This document shows, piece after piece, positions 1 to 8,800 of a stretch of 64,000 nt of DNA. The notes below the pieces were generated by a model. That model was not told the DNA's origin and ran no database searches. It worked only from the letters and a program-made list of their open reading frames with translations. Location of the stretch: the NCBI RefSeq assembly GCF_003121485.1, contig NZ_QAVX01000018.1, forward strand, positions 42,152-106,151, read 5' to 3'. The DNA is from Dyella sp. C11 (GTDB taxonomy: Bacteria > Pseudomonadota > Gammaproteobacteria > Xanthomonadales > Rhodanobacteraceae). Position 1 is the first letter of the stretch. Every line of letters starts with the position of its first letter. Position numbers and translations under genes: made by a program.

Positions 1-350
1 ACCGACGCCCCGCCCTCACCAGCGTCACCCTTGAGGGCCCAGGTCACTTCAACGGCTTTGCATACCCACCGGCCGCCACACCAATCACGACTGCACAGGC
101 GTGCCTTACGTACAGGTCCGGGCGGTCCAGCTCGCTCACCAGCAGGCTGGCTAACACGCCTCAAGGTTATGGCGGATGCCAGACCGATGGCATTTAGCAT
201 CTGAAGGCCACACCAAGGCCCCATGCATGGGATAGACCGTCAAGTTCGCCGCGGTGCGTCACAAGTAAAGGCAAATCAGATTCGCCTGATAGGTGCCGGC
301 CTACCAGAGCCATGAAACTTCGCGGCAACTTCCATTCAAGGCCATCCCCA
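1..350. other. Left-edge region without a supported gene
   Basis: I see no convincing coding region here. Short open frames exist on both strands but have no recognisable domain. A minus-strand stretch encoding a short Val/Ala/Gly-rich segment before a stop near position 50 could be the tail of a decayed membrane protein, but this is too weak to call. The right end supplies the upstream region of the DUF2167 gene. Confidence 0.5.
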
Positions 351-1259
351 ATGCATCGCAAGACGCTGTTGTCAGCGCTCGGGCTACTCACTGCCCTTAC
401 TCTCACCACGCCGCTATTTGCCACGCCCACCGACACCGAGAATCAAAGCACGGAAGAATTCATCGCGTCGCTGCACCCGAAAACCGGCACCGTCGCCTTA
501 CCGGGTGCCAAAGCCACACTGAAGCTTGCCGACGGCTATAGCTTTCTGCCGGCAAAGGATGCTCAGCGCGTACTCACCGAGGCCTGGAACAATCCGCCTG
601 ACAGCGATGTGCTGGGCATCATCCTGCCCGACACGGATCCACACACCCTGTTCGATGAAGACAACTGGGCGGTGGTGGTCACCTTCGTCGACGAAGGCTA
701 TGTGTCCGATGCGGACGCCGCCGAAATCGACTACGACGACATGCTGAAGGACATGCAAGAAGCGACGCGGGACGAAAACCCCGACCGCGTCAGGCGGGGT
801 TACCCCGCCGTCGAGCTGGTGGGCTGGGCCGAACCGCCCCACTACGACGCTGCCACGCACAAACTTTTCTGGGCGCGCGACCTCAAGTTCAAAAGCGCTG
901 ATGGATCCGATGACGGCCACACGCTGAACTATGCGATTCGCGTGCTGGGTCGCAAAGGCTATCTTTCACTCAATGCTGTGGCACACATCGACCAGCTCGC
1001 CAAGGTGCGCGCCGATATGCCAAAAGTCGTCGCGATGGCTGAGTTCGATGACGGTGAGCGCTACGCTGATTACAACGCCTCTACGGACAAGGTTGCGGCT
1101 TATGGCATCGCAGCACTGGTTGCCGGCGGTATCGCAGCCAAGGCCGGCCTGCTCACCAAACTGGGCTTAATGCTGCTGGCATTGAAGAAGTTCATCGTGG
1201 TCGGTCTCGTCGCCATCGGTGCCGCCATCGCCCGGTTGTTCAAGCGCAAGAAGGCTTGA
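351..1259 (+). CDS. DUF2167 family membrane protein
   Basis: This 302-residue protein resembles the DUF2167 family of uncharacterised membrane-associated proteins; the function is unknown. I chose the internal ATG at 351 over the upstream ATG at 312 because it places a clean signal peptide (MHRKTLLSALGLLTALTL, then ATP) at the N-terminus. The soluble middle part holds the family-like stretch with acidic and aromatic residues (DNWAVVVTFVDEGYVSDADA, then the DYDDMLKDM region). Near the C-terminus, residues of about 250-295 form one or two hydrophobic segments ending in a basic RLFKRKKA tail, the usual DUF2167 architecture. A candidate terminator follows the stop. The gene appears monocistronic. 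Confidence 0.85.
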   Translation: MHRKTLLSALGLLTALTLTTPLFATPTDTENQSTEEFIASLHPKTGTVALPGAKATLKLADGYSFLPAKDAQRVLTEAWNNPPDSDVLGIILPDTDPHTLFDEDNWAVVVTFVDEGYVSDADAAEIDYDDMLKDMQEATRDENPDRVRRGYPAVELVGWAEPPHYDAATHKLFWARDLKFKSADGSDDGHTLNYAIRVLGRKGYLSLNAVAHIDQLAKVRADMPKVVAMAEFDDGERYADYNASTDKVAAYGIAALVAGGIAAKAGLLTKLGLMLLALKKFIVVGLVAIGAAIARLFKRKKA

Positions 1260-1276
1260 GCCATCCTTTGATTCCA

Positions 1277-1317
1277 GGGCGTCTTGAAGAAGTCTCCAAG
1301 ACTCTTCGACGCCCACT
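1277..1317 (+). terminator. Candidate terminator after the DUF2167 gene
   Basis: An imperfect inverted repeat, GGGCGTCTTGAAGAAGTC paired with GACTCTTCGACGCCC, lies about 20 bases after the stop codon. No long T-run follows, so it could be a Rho-independent terminator of weak type or simply a 3-prime stabilising hairpin. Confidence 0.4.
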
Positions 1318-1503
1318 CTTCGATCCTGTTCGGCTCAGTTGCAACCCCACTGCCTCGATCTAGCTCTAGCTCTAGCGCTCGCGCATCCTGGGCTCGCCGT
1401 AGGCGTCTTGCGAATCCACCTTAGCTACGGCGAGCGTCTTTGCTGAACGCGAGGGCGGTCGGCACACTTCGGGCATGTTCCATCCGGCCGGCCAGATGTC
1501 GGA

Positions 1504-2112
1504 TCAAGTCCAGCCCAGTTCACCGGTGCCCGTGGGGTAACCCGTGCAGACCAATGACAAGAGGTGTTGGTGGGGAACATCGACTGCGTACCAACATGAG
1601 CAGTCTTTCGGCTCTGGAAGGCGGTTCCACGCGATGACGAAGTGAAGCGACACGCTACTCGCCGCAGGGACCGAATCGACGGTGACCACCAGACCCGAAT
1701 CTGCATGCTCGACCGGATACGCATCCGGCCAGTCGCTCAGCACGATCGACGGGCTTAGCCTTGCCAGCAACTGGTCGCGATCTTCGGTCCCTATTAGGAC
1801 AACATGCTCGCCGTCGTCCCACTCTTGAGCATCCAAACACTCGCCCCCGCTGGGACTTGATGATCGTGGAGTGCTCCTTGCCCTTGCCCATGCGCATTCG
1901 AATGTGATTCCGCGCAAGCCTGCCGAAGCAGCGCATCGGAGGACGACCCCGACACAGCCATCCACTGCCATCCCCGGCGGCAGGGCAGGCATGATCGGCT
2001 GCGCCGCCAGAACAACCTCCGGGGACGGCGAGCCTTTGACTTGCGCCCGACATTGAAGATCTCCAAGCGGAGTGGGCACGAGCAATGATGTTGAGGTGGT
2101 CTGGAAGATCAC
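1504..2112 (-). CDS. Hypothetical protein (202 aa), GTG start
   Basis: I do not recognise this protein. The C-terminal half (about residues 95-190) has normal protein composition, with a run of hydrophobic and acidic residues (EWDDGEHVVLIG, SIVLSDWPDAYPVEH, VSLHFVIAWNRLPEP). The middle, around residues 75-88, is Ser/Pro/Arg-rich and looks less natural, so a small frameshift there is possible. The first codon would be GTG with no obvious ribosome binding site. The next gene on this strand (2353-2838) is a comparable small soluble hypothetical; the two could form a pair of unknown role. No signal peptide or membrane segment is visible. Confidence 0.45.
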   Translation of the reverse strand: MIFQTTSTSLLVPTPLGDLQCRAQVKGSPSPEVVLAAQPIMPALPPGMAVDGCVGVVLRCAASAGLRGITFECAWARARSTPRSSSPSGGECLDAQEWDDGEHVVLIGTEDRDQLLARLSPSIVLSDWPDAYPVEHADSGLVVTVDSVPAASSVSLHFVIAWNRLPEPKDCSCWYAVDVPHQHLLSLVCTGYPTGTGELGWT

Positions 2113-2352
2113 GACGCCATGCCCCAGGGTCTTTGCTCTCGCGCGACATAGCGCGATGTCACTTGGCGCGCTCCAGCGATGTGGTAACAGTTCTTCGATT
2201 TGGCTGTTCGTAAGCGGTCCTTTAACCGCGCCCTTCCTCGCTGGTCGGCGAACTGAGATCCTATGTTCCCACTTACTGCAAATGGGAAGATATGTCAGAG
2301 GAGTGGATCTCGGACTTGGTCCGGCGCCTGGTGCTTGGGCATCTGCTGCGCC

Positions 2353-2838
2353 TCACTCTCTGCCTGAGTTGCCCGCAAGAACCGCATCGCGGAAGCCTTC
2401 CCATCCTTCGATTGCTACACCGAGCAGTTGAGCCAGGTGGGCCGGTGACGTACAAACAACCGGATGATCTCCTACCTCGTCGGGTAGATGTTGCTGTTGC
2501 GCCGGGGCGGTCAAAATGACCAAGGGCTCTTTTGGTGTGTCCCTCCCCTGGGCGTTGAAGATCACCATGTCACCTAGGGCTGCAACGTTGAATACGAAGT
2601 CGATGGTCGCGCCGGTGAATTCGCGCAAATGAAGAACACACCCCGTGAAATCATGTTCCGACTCCAGCCCTTCAGCCGACAGCTCAAGTGCCGAGCCGTC
2701 TGGAAACCCAACCGAATACAAGCCGAACCCGTCAGGCTGGTCCTGACAGACGGCTCTCAAAACGGACAAGACCCTCGTACGGTCCACCTGTGCCGAGTTG
2801 CCGGCGTCGAATCTTTGCAGGTATAGGTCAAAGCTCAT
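2353..2838 (-). CDS. Small soluble hypothetical protein (161 aa)
   Basis: The sequence begins MSFDLYLQRFDAGNSAQ and has the balanced hydrophobic pattern of a folded cytoplasmic protein (GFGLYSVGFPDGSALELSAE, TIDFVFNVAALGDMVIF). The ATG at 2838 is preferred over the TTG at 2853 because small proteins starting MSFDLYLQ are familiar in proteobacterial genomes, where they usually lack an assigned function. Some lie in toxin-immunity neighbourhoods, which fits the nearby IS66 remnant and small hypotheticals, but that is only context. No catalytic motif is visible. Confidence 0.65.
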   Translation of the reverse strand: MSFDLYLQRFDAGNSAQVDRTRVLSVLRAVCQDQPDGFGLYSVGFPDGSALELSAEGLESEHDFTGCVLHLREFTGATIDFVFNVAALGDMVIFNAQGRDTPKEPLVILTAPAQQQHLPDEVGDHPVVCTSPAHLAQLLGVAIEGWEGFRDAVLAGNSGRE

Positions 2839-2888
2839 CTGTCTGTCAGCCAAATTTAGCGCTGCTCTCTATGAAGAACATGGGGCGA

Positions 2889-3062
2889 CTACGATCTAGA
2901 GAGATCGATGTTCCAAGGTAGCAATTCCTCGTAGTCTTCGGCCGTCTGCGCCAGTGGCAGCTTCTTGAAGAGGGCTACCAGGTACCGGTACGGCTCGACG
3001 CCGTTGGCCTTGGCGTCGGCCAACGCCTTCTGCAGGGCTTCGAATTCTTCGGCGGTGGGCAT
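2889..3062 (-). pseudogene. IS66-family transposase C-terminal remnant
   Basis: The last 57 codons of a longer minus-strand frame encode MPTAEEFEALQKALADAKAN followed by GVEPYRYLVALFKKLPLAQT and AEDYEELLPWNI. This matches the C-terminal segment of IS66 transposases, where a Glu-Pro-Tyr helix is followed by an EALLPW-type ending. The catalytic DDE core and the accessory IS66 Orf1/Orf2 genes are absent, and the preceding sequence in frame is unrelated Cys/Arg-rich translation. It is therefore the scar of a deleted or truncated insertion sequence. No terminal inverted repeats are visible around it. Confidence 0.75.
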
Positions 3063-3318
3063 CTGAACCATCGCCTGCTTCGATCGATAGATCCCCCGAT
3101 CCCCAATGGACACTATCAGGTATCCAAGGAGTCGGTGGCGTACCAATCCGCACATGGAAAAGATGCAGATCTGGCGCATGCTTTCCAGGCAGCAAGACCT
3201 GGCTTTCTTCAATGAATGCATCAAACCAGGACAAGCGCAGTCTTCGAGAAAATAATTTACGCACTGCGAACCGAACGACGCCCTGCCCCGCCCTTCCCCG
3301 CCATGGCTCACCTTCCCA

Positions 3319-3693
3319 TCATGGCTTGATGTGTCTGTAGACAATCGAAATCAGCATGAGAATGGAGAGGGCTGCGACGATGCGCGTCCACCACCTTACG
3401 GAAATGCCGAAGAAGCTGTCACCACGCTTCATGAGCAACTGACTACCCGTGGCCTCGTCAATGACCAACGTCCCTTTATCGTGCCGCTCAAGCGTGCGAT
3501 GCAGCCAGCAGCAAGACAACACGGCACATCCAAAGGACATCACACACCAAAGCACATCGTCGACAAGCGCGCCTCTCTGCATGCCAAGCAGACCCCATAG
3601 CCACTCGCCGAACAAAGTTCCCATCAATGCAACTGGCAGGACAAGAATGCCCCAGCCTCTCCAGACAAGAAGAAACATCATCCCTCCATACAT
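3319..3693 (-). CDS. Small integral membrane protein, hypothetical
   Basis: This 124-residue protein has hydrophobic segments at roughly residues 4-25 (MMFLLVWRGWGILVLPVALM), 42-60 (VLWCVMSFGCAVLSCCW) and 98-118 (RIVAALSILMLISIVY), consistent with three membrane passes. Between the second and third segments is a polar stretch carrying TLERHDKGTLVIDEATGSQL. The ATG at 3693 is preferred to the TTG two codons upstream. I do not recognise the family. Membrane proteins of this size with a short TLVIDEATG-type loop occur in envelope gene clusters, but no role can be assigned. Confidence 0.65.
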   Translation of the reverse strand: MYGGMMFLLVWRGWGILVLPVALMGTLFGEWLWGLLGMQRGALVDDVLWCVMSFGCAVLSCCWLHRTLERHDKGTLVIDEATGSQLLMKRGDSFFGISVRWWTRIVAALSILMLISIVYRHIKP

Positions 3694-3937
3694 GCTCAAT
3701 TAAAAAAAACGGCAAGACACTGCGCGTGCGCCGCAGCAGCTCTTTTTAAAATTTCAACGGATCACAAAGCCTGAAGTCTGAACACCGTCGTGCTTGGTGC
3801 GCTTCAAGGTTGAAGGCCGCAGTCTGCTGTCTGCGGCTCGTCGTTCAAGGATCACGTCAGAAGAGGATCGCATGCGAATTCTGACGTTCATGCCACTGAC
3901 CAAAGTAGCGAGAATAAGGCATACCTTGTTCATGGCA

Positions 3938-3968
3938 CCGAAGGCCGTGTACGAAACACGGCCTTTGA
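3938..3968 (-). terminator. Terminator hairpin for the DUF805 gene
   Basis: AAGGCCGTG and CACGGCCTT form a 9-bp stem with a short loop just past the stop codon of the minus-strand DUF805 gene. The T-rich flank is short. Confidence 0.5.
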
Positions 3969-3973
3969 CACCA

Positions 3974-4321
3974 TTACAACGCTTTCGGATTGGGTCCATA
4001 TGCATTGGCACCCGCCTGGCTATCCTGCGCGAGCAGGTAAACCAGGTACAAGCAGGCAAGCGGCACGAATGCGAGCAACAGGAGCCAGCCCGACTTGCCA
4101 ATATCGTGGAGGCGACGAACGCCTGCCGCATATGTCGGCAACAGAGTAGCCAAGGCGTAGATCGGGTAGAGGATGCCTAAGACGCTCACAGCTTTGGCAA
4201 GCACTGCAAGCACAACCATGACCAAGACGTTGACCAACACGAACATCCAATACTCCTGGCGACGCGCGCGGCCATTGAAGTCAGCGTAATGCTGTTTGAG
4301 AACCTTCAGATACCAATTCAA
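3974..4321 (-). CDS. DUF805 family membrane protein
   Basis: The 115-residue sequence is a typical DUF805 (YhaH-like) inner-membrane protein of unknown function. It starts NWYLKVLKQHYADFNGRARR, has the family motif R-R-x-E-Y-W, then several hydrophobic segments, the conserved RRLHDIGKSGW motif before the last transmembrane helix, and a short Gly/Asn-Pro C-terminus. The start codon is TTG, chosen because family members begin MNWYL at this point and no ATG lies upstream in frame. A hairpin follows the stop. Confidence 0.9.
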   Translation of the reverse strand: MNWYLKVLKQHYADFNGRARRQEYWMFVLVNVLVMVVLAVLAKAVSVLGILYPIYALATLLPTYAAGVRRLHDIGKSGWLLLLAFVPLACLYLVYLLAQDSQAGANAYGPNPKAL

Positions 4322-4377
4322 GAAACTTTTACTCCGAGTTAAAAATCGTTAGATCAAATGGGTGAACGACAGATCTT

Positions 4378-4857
4378 CTATGTAAGCGGCCGGACTCGAT
4401 CCTCACCGCCACCGGCGAATGGCCCACTTAACCTTGCCCACCCGGCAAGACGCCATACGCAGTCTTCGTCCTCACGGAACGACACTATTTCGCGGCAAGT
4501 AGAGCGATCACTGAACGTCGTTCTGAATTCAATGGTGGCGTAGCAGCCGGCACCCCAAAGTCCCATGGGCACCTCCCCTAGATGCATACCTCGCCATTCG
4601 CGGCGAATGGCGACCCCCATCGAACGGGCGTCCATTCGCACCCGATCGACAAACGCCTCGCGCGTCACCGATTGCCTGGCGACTATCGATGCCTTGTCCC
4701 ATATGGCGGAAGCCAGGCCTGACTCTATGGCACGCGCAAAAATCAACCCCGCATCGCGAAGCGCATTGGGTGCCATGCCGGTATCTTTAACCTTAGGGTC
4801 CTCAAAAACCTTAGGTTCTTCAAAAACCTTAAGGTCTTCAAAAATAAGAGTCGCCAC
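4378..4857 (-). CDS. DUF4019-like protein with repeated N-terminus
   Basis: Residues of about 35-150 resemble DUF4019: a helical start, an AIWDKASIVARQSVTREAF segment, a Gly-x-x-x-x-R stretch, then FRTTF, EIVSF and a closing W-R-L-A-G-W strand. Family members usually carry a signal peptide; this one has none. Instead the GTG-initiated N-terminus is three copies of a hexapeptide (FEDLKV, FEEPKV, FEDPKV) encoded by an 18-bp tandem repeat. An internal ATG at 4776 (MAPNALRD) may be the true start, in which case the repeat would be leader sequence. The function is unknown. Confidence 0.6.
   Translation of the reverse strand: MATLIFEDLKVFEEPKVFEDPKVKDTGMAPNALRDAGLIFARAIESGLASAIWDKASIVARQSVTREAFVDRVRMDARSMGVAIRREWRGMHLGEVPMGLWGAGCYATIEFRTTFSDRSTCREIVSFREDEDCVWRLAGWARLSGPFAGGGEDRVRPLT
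4791..4844. repeat. Three 18-bp tandem repeats
   Basis: Three adjacent 18-bp units are CCTTAGGGTCCTCAAAAA, CCTTAGGTTCTTCAAAAA and CCTTAAGGTCTTCAAAAA. The length keeps the reading frame of the overlapping minus-strand gene, so gain or loss of units would not shift its frame. Confidence 0.9.
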
Positions 4858-4886
4858 TCACCAAGCCTCGCGGTGCATCGACATCA

Positions 4887-5732
4887 TCAAGACGATGTCG
4901 ACGACGACACGCCCGTAGCGACGATCTCAACGCGACGGTTGGGCTGCAGACATTGAACAAGTGATGCCCGGTCCAGTCGCGTGTCGCACTGCTTAACGGG
5001 CTGGGCCTTGCCCATGCCAACGGCCATGGTCACTTCGGGTGCCACGCCATGGGAAACAAGATAGGCGCGAACCGACTCAGCACGATTCCTTGAAAGAACC
5101 ATATTGCTTTCACTGTCACCGATCATGTCCGTGTGGCCAATGATCTTTACCTGAGACATCGGCGACTCCCTCAGCCTGGCAGCCACGTTATCCAGCTGTT
5201 CGCGACCACCGGGAAGCATGTCTTCCACACGGTACCGGCCCAAGGGAAACAGCGTGTCGCCCGAAAGCTCAAATCGCTGAGCCTTGGGTGCAGGCTGCGG
5301 CGCAACCGCGGCGGCCGGCGCCAGCACGTTTGCGGTGGCGGGTACGGCGCAGTTGTTCGGGTGCCAGTAGAAGCTCTTCGCGAGCTTGTCTTGATCAAAC
5401 AGCACCTTGTACTGGCATGTCCTGATGATGTCGCCATTGGCCGGATCGCGGAAGTTGAACACGTAGTTCCACTCGCGCACGCCCCACACGCCTTCGCTAA
5501 AGTGCGGATAGCCGATCAAGTCAGCGATTTGCTGCTTGTTTAGGCCCGCATGAATCTTTGCCAGGCTATCGAGACTCGGAAACGTTCCACCTTTATGCAT
5601 GGGCGTGGTGTCGGTCATGGCAGGCCAGTGCAGCGAATCGGCAGACTGGCCGTCCTGACGGACGTTTTTGCTTACATTGCCGCAAGCCGAAAGCCCGACA
5701 ACCACCGCCAACGCCAGCGACAGAAACTTCAT
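4887..5732 (-). CDS. OmpA-family lipoprotein with a BamE-like domain
   Basis: The 281-residue product begins MKFLSLALAVVVGLSACGN, with a lipobox (LSAC) and lipidation Cys17. Residues of about 50-120 resemble the SmpA/OmlA (BamE-like) fold: a short helix with LAKIHAGLNKQQIADLIGYP and a WNYVFNF strand. After a Pro/Ala linker the C-terminus is an OmpA peptidoglycan-binding domain with IIGHTDMIGDSESN, LSRNRAESVRAYL and QPNRRVEI. It should be an outer-membrane lipoprotein bound to peptidoglycan. It lies directly after the trimeric autotransporter on the same strand and may assist its assembly or anchoring, as proposed for OmpA-like partners of other autotransporters; this is inference. Confidence 0.85.
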   Translation of the reverse strand: MKFLSLALAVVVGLSACGNVSKNVRQDGQSADSLHWPAMTDTTPMHKGGTFPSLDSLAKIHAGLNKQQIADLIGYPHFSEGVWGVREWNYVFNFRDPANGDIIRTCQYKVLFDQDKLAKSFYWHPNNCAVPATANVLAPAAAVAPQPAPKAQRFELSGDTLFPLGRYRVEDMLPGGREQLDNVAARLRESPMSQVKIIGHTDMIGDSESNMVLSRNRAESVRAYLVSHGVAPEVTMAVGMGKAQPVKQCDTRLDRASLVQCLQPNRRVEIVATGVSSSTSS

Positions 5733-5791
5733 GGATCGAATGTGGATGACCATGATTGAAAACCTCTATATCGAAAAATGGGAAATGAGAG

Positions 5792-5822
5792 AGAGCCCCT
5801 CCGTCCATGACGGAGGGGCTGA
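5792..5822 (-). terminator. Strong hairpin between adhesin and lipoprotein genes
   Basis: AGCCCCTCCGTC pairs with GACGGAGGGGCT, a perfect 12-bp stem with a 3-base loop, just past the adhesin stop. It can end the adhesin transcript, or reduce how much reaches the downstream lipoprotein gene. Confidence 0.75.
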
Positions 5823-5831
5823 AAAGTGTGC

Positions 5832-8800
5832 TTACCAGACCATGCCCGCGCCGACGCCGACGCCAAAGTCACCCTTCTGAGAACCAGTGGCGCTTGCCTT
5901 GAGGATGTAGCGCCCGCTCTCACTGATGGTGGACACGCCAATCGCAATGGCGCTTTGGCCCTGGTAGTTACCCACACCTACACCGACGCTGCTCTGGTTA
6001 GGCTGATAAGCCTGCGGCACGCTTGCCGTAGCCATGGCCGAGGCCGTACCAGCATTGGCCTTCTTAGCCACCGTATTGATCTGCCTGTCGGTATAGCTCT
6101 TTGCCCAGTTCTGCGTGCTGCCCATGGCTTCATTGAGCTGACCCACGTTGACGGCATCCGTCGTCGCCGTGCCGGCCTGCACGTTTTGGATGGTCGTTGC
6201 ACTACCGCCCGGGTTAAGCGTGACCGAGTTGTAGTTCGTCGAACCGTCGACATTCGTGTCGTACCGCAGAGAACCCGACTCGGAAGCCTTGAGCTGGCTC
6301 ACGTTGACGGCGTCCGTACCCTGCACACCCGCAGCCACATTGGTGACCTGACGCTCGTTACCTGCCGAGCCCACCGACACCGTATTGGCACGATCGGCAA
6401 CCGAACCGTTACCCAGGGCAACGCTGTTGTCAGCCGTGGCCTTCGAATCGTTGCCAACAGCCAGGCTGTTGTCACCCGCAGCCGTAGCACCCGAACCACC
6501 AGCAGCGGAATTCTTGCCCGACGGCGTCGGGACCGGCGCCGTCGCATCCTTGCTGGTCTGGAACATGCCAGCCTGGCCCGTCGTGATGTTGGAGATGTTT
6601 TCGGTAATGTTGTTGACCGTGTTTTCCACAGTGGTCATGCGCACACCAAGGCCTTCCACCGCCTGGTTGGTCGCATACAGCTGCGAACCGTTGATGGCGT
6701 CCGTGCTGTCGGCCGTCACGCGCCCCGCCGCCACGTTGGTGATGGTGCGCTCATTACCCTCCGAACCCACGCTCACCGTGCTGGTGGGCGCCGCACCCGC
6801 ATAGTCATAGGTCTTGCCGTTGATGGTGCCATGGGTCGTTGCCACGGCCTCGCTGGTCACCGAACCCGCGCCCAGCGCCACGCCGTTGGCATGGCTGGCC
6901 TTGGCATTGTCGCCCAGTGCCGTGGCAGAAGCCCCAGCCGCCACCGCACGAACGCCAACCGCCATCGCGTTAACACCGGTGGCACCCTCATTGTTGTAAT
7001 TGTCGTGCTGCACGCCGTTGTCGTTGACGCTGTGGTAGCGCACCCTGGCACCTTCCACCGTGGAGGTGAGCTGGCTGACGTTAACCGCATCCGTCGGGTC
7101 CGTACCGTTGGCAACGTTGGTGATCTTCTTGCCGCCAGCATCAATGCCGTTCACGGTCACGCTCGGGCCACCAACAATGGTCAGACCGTTGTTGTTCACG
7201 ACCGTGTTGCCCATCGTCAAGCTGCCATCAGCGCCCAGATCGAGCTTGTTGTTGAGCGCGAATTCCACCACGCCCTCATCATCCGCGCCGGTCTGGTTGA
7301 CCTTGACGTTGCTATCGCCCTTGAAAGTCACCTTGCCGTTCGGGCCAACTTTGGCCGTCTTGCCATCGCTGTCAGTGACATTCCAACCGGCCGACGCCGT
7401 GTCGTTCACCTGGTTGAGCGCATCCTGCACGTTGTTGTACGTCTTGTTGCCCACACTCAAGCCAGCCCTGACCGCTTGGGTCGTCGGGTCATAGCTGGAC
7501 GAACCACCCAGCGATGCCGCCGTGCTTTCGCCCAGGTTATTCAGCTGATTGACGTTCACCGCATCGGTACCCGCCACGCCCGGTGCCACGTTGGAGATCA
7601 CCTTGTTGCCGGCATTGATGCCGTCGATGGTCACACTCGGGCCACCCACGATGGTCAGGCCGGTGTTGCTCATCACGGTGTTGCCAGCCGTGACGCTGTC
7701 GACCTGGATGTCCTTGGCCAGGTCGAAGGTGACGTCGTCGCTCGACGCGGACTTCTTGACCACGAGGTTGCCATCGGTGTTGCTCAGGTCCACCGTCTCA
7801 CCAGGGGCGACCTTCGTGGCGTTGGCGCCCTGCGCACTGATGTTCCAGCCGGCGTTCACGGTCTGCTCGACCTTGTGCAGCTGCGAACCATTGATCGCAT
7901 CCGTGCTCGTGCTGCTGACCTCGCCTGCCGTCACACCCGTGATCTTGCCGGTGTTGCCGTTGTTGATGGTCACATTGCCGAACTTCGGCGACTCGGCCAT
8001 CTGCACCTGCAGCACGCCGTTGGCGTCCACCACGGTCTTCAAGTTGGCGCCCGAGTAGGTGCCCACCGTCGTCGCGGCGCCCTGGAGGCTCATCGTCTCG
8101 CCCAGCTTCTTGGTCACTGTGCCGGTGTTACCAGCGAAAGTCAGCGGCGTGTTGCCCAGCGTATCGATCGCCCTGTTGGTCGCGTCCAACTGCGACCCGT
8201 TGATAGCGTCGGTGCTGCTGCCGCTGATGCGGCCGGCGCCCACGTTGGTAATCGTGCGCTCGCCACCGGCAACGCCGGTGCCCACGCTCACCGTGCTGGT
8301 AGCAGCGCTGCCGGCAAACTTGTAGGTGGTGCCATTGATGGTGGCACTGGAAGTGTTTTGAACCGTCGCGGTCACCGAGTTTGCGCCCAGCGCCACGTCG
8401 CCGGCTTGCACGTCGGCATGCGCGTTCGTACCTAGGGCCGTGCCATTGGTTGCGGCCGCAGTCGCCTGCGAACCCAACGCAGACGCACCCGTAGCCCTGG
8501 CCTTGGCGCCTTCACCGATCGCTGTCGAACTCACACCGGAGGCCCCTGCCTGCTTGCCTACCGCAAGGCTGAGGTCCTTCATGGCGGCCGACTGACTGCC
8601 GATGGCGATGCTGTAATTGCCCTGAGCCTGTGTAACGGTAGAGCCATCGCTGCCGATGGCAATGGCATTGGCAGCAGTAGCATAGGCCCTGCTGCCGATG
8701 GCAAGGGCGTCGTTTTGGATAGCAGTCGCGCGGGAACCCAGGGCGATCGTGCGATCGACGGTCAACGGTCCGCCAGGTGCACCCGAGTTCGCGTTGTCAC

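Noticed and set aside
5826..8435. A very long plus-strand open frame opposite the adhesin gene
   Set aside because: It is antisense to the repetitive adhesin. The translation is His/Arg/Val-rich with no domain, as expected from a GC-rich repeat read backwards.
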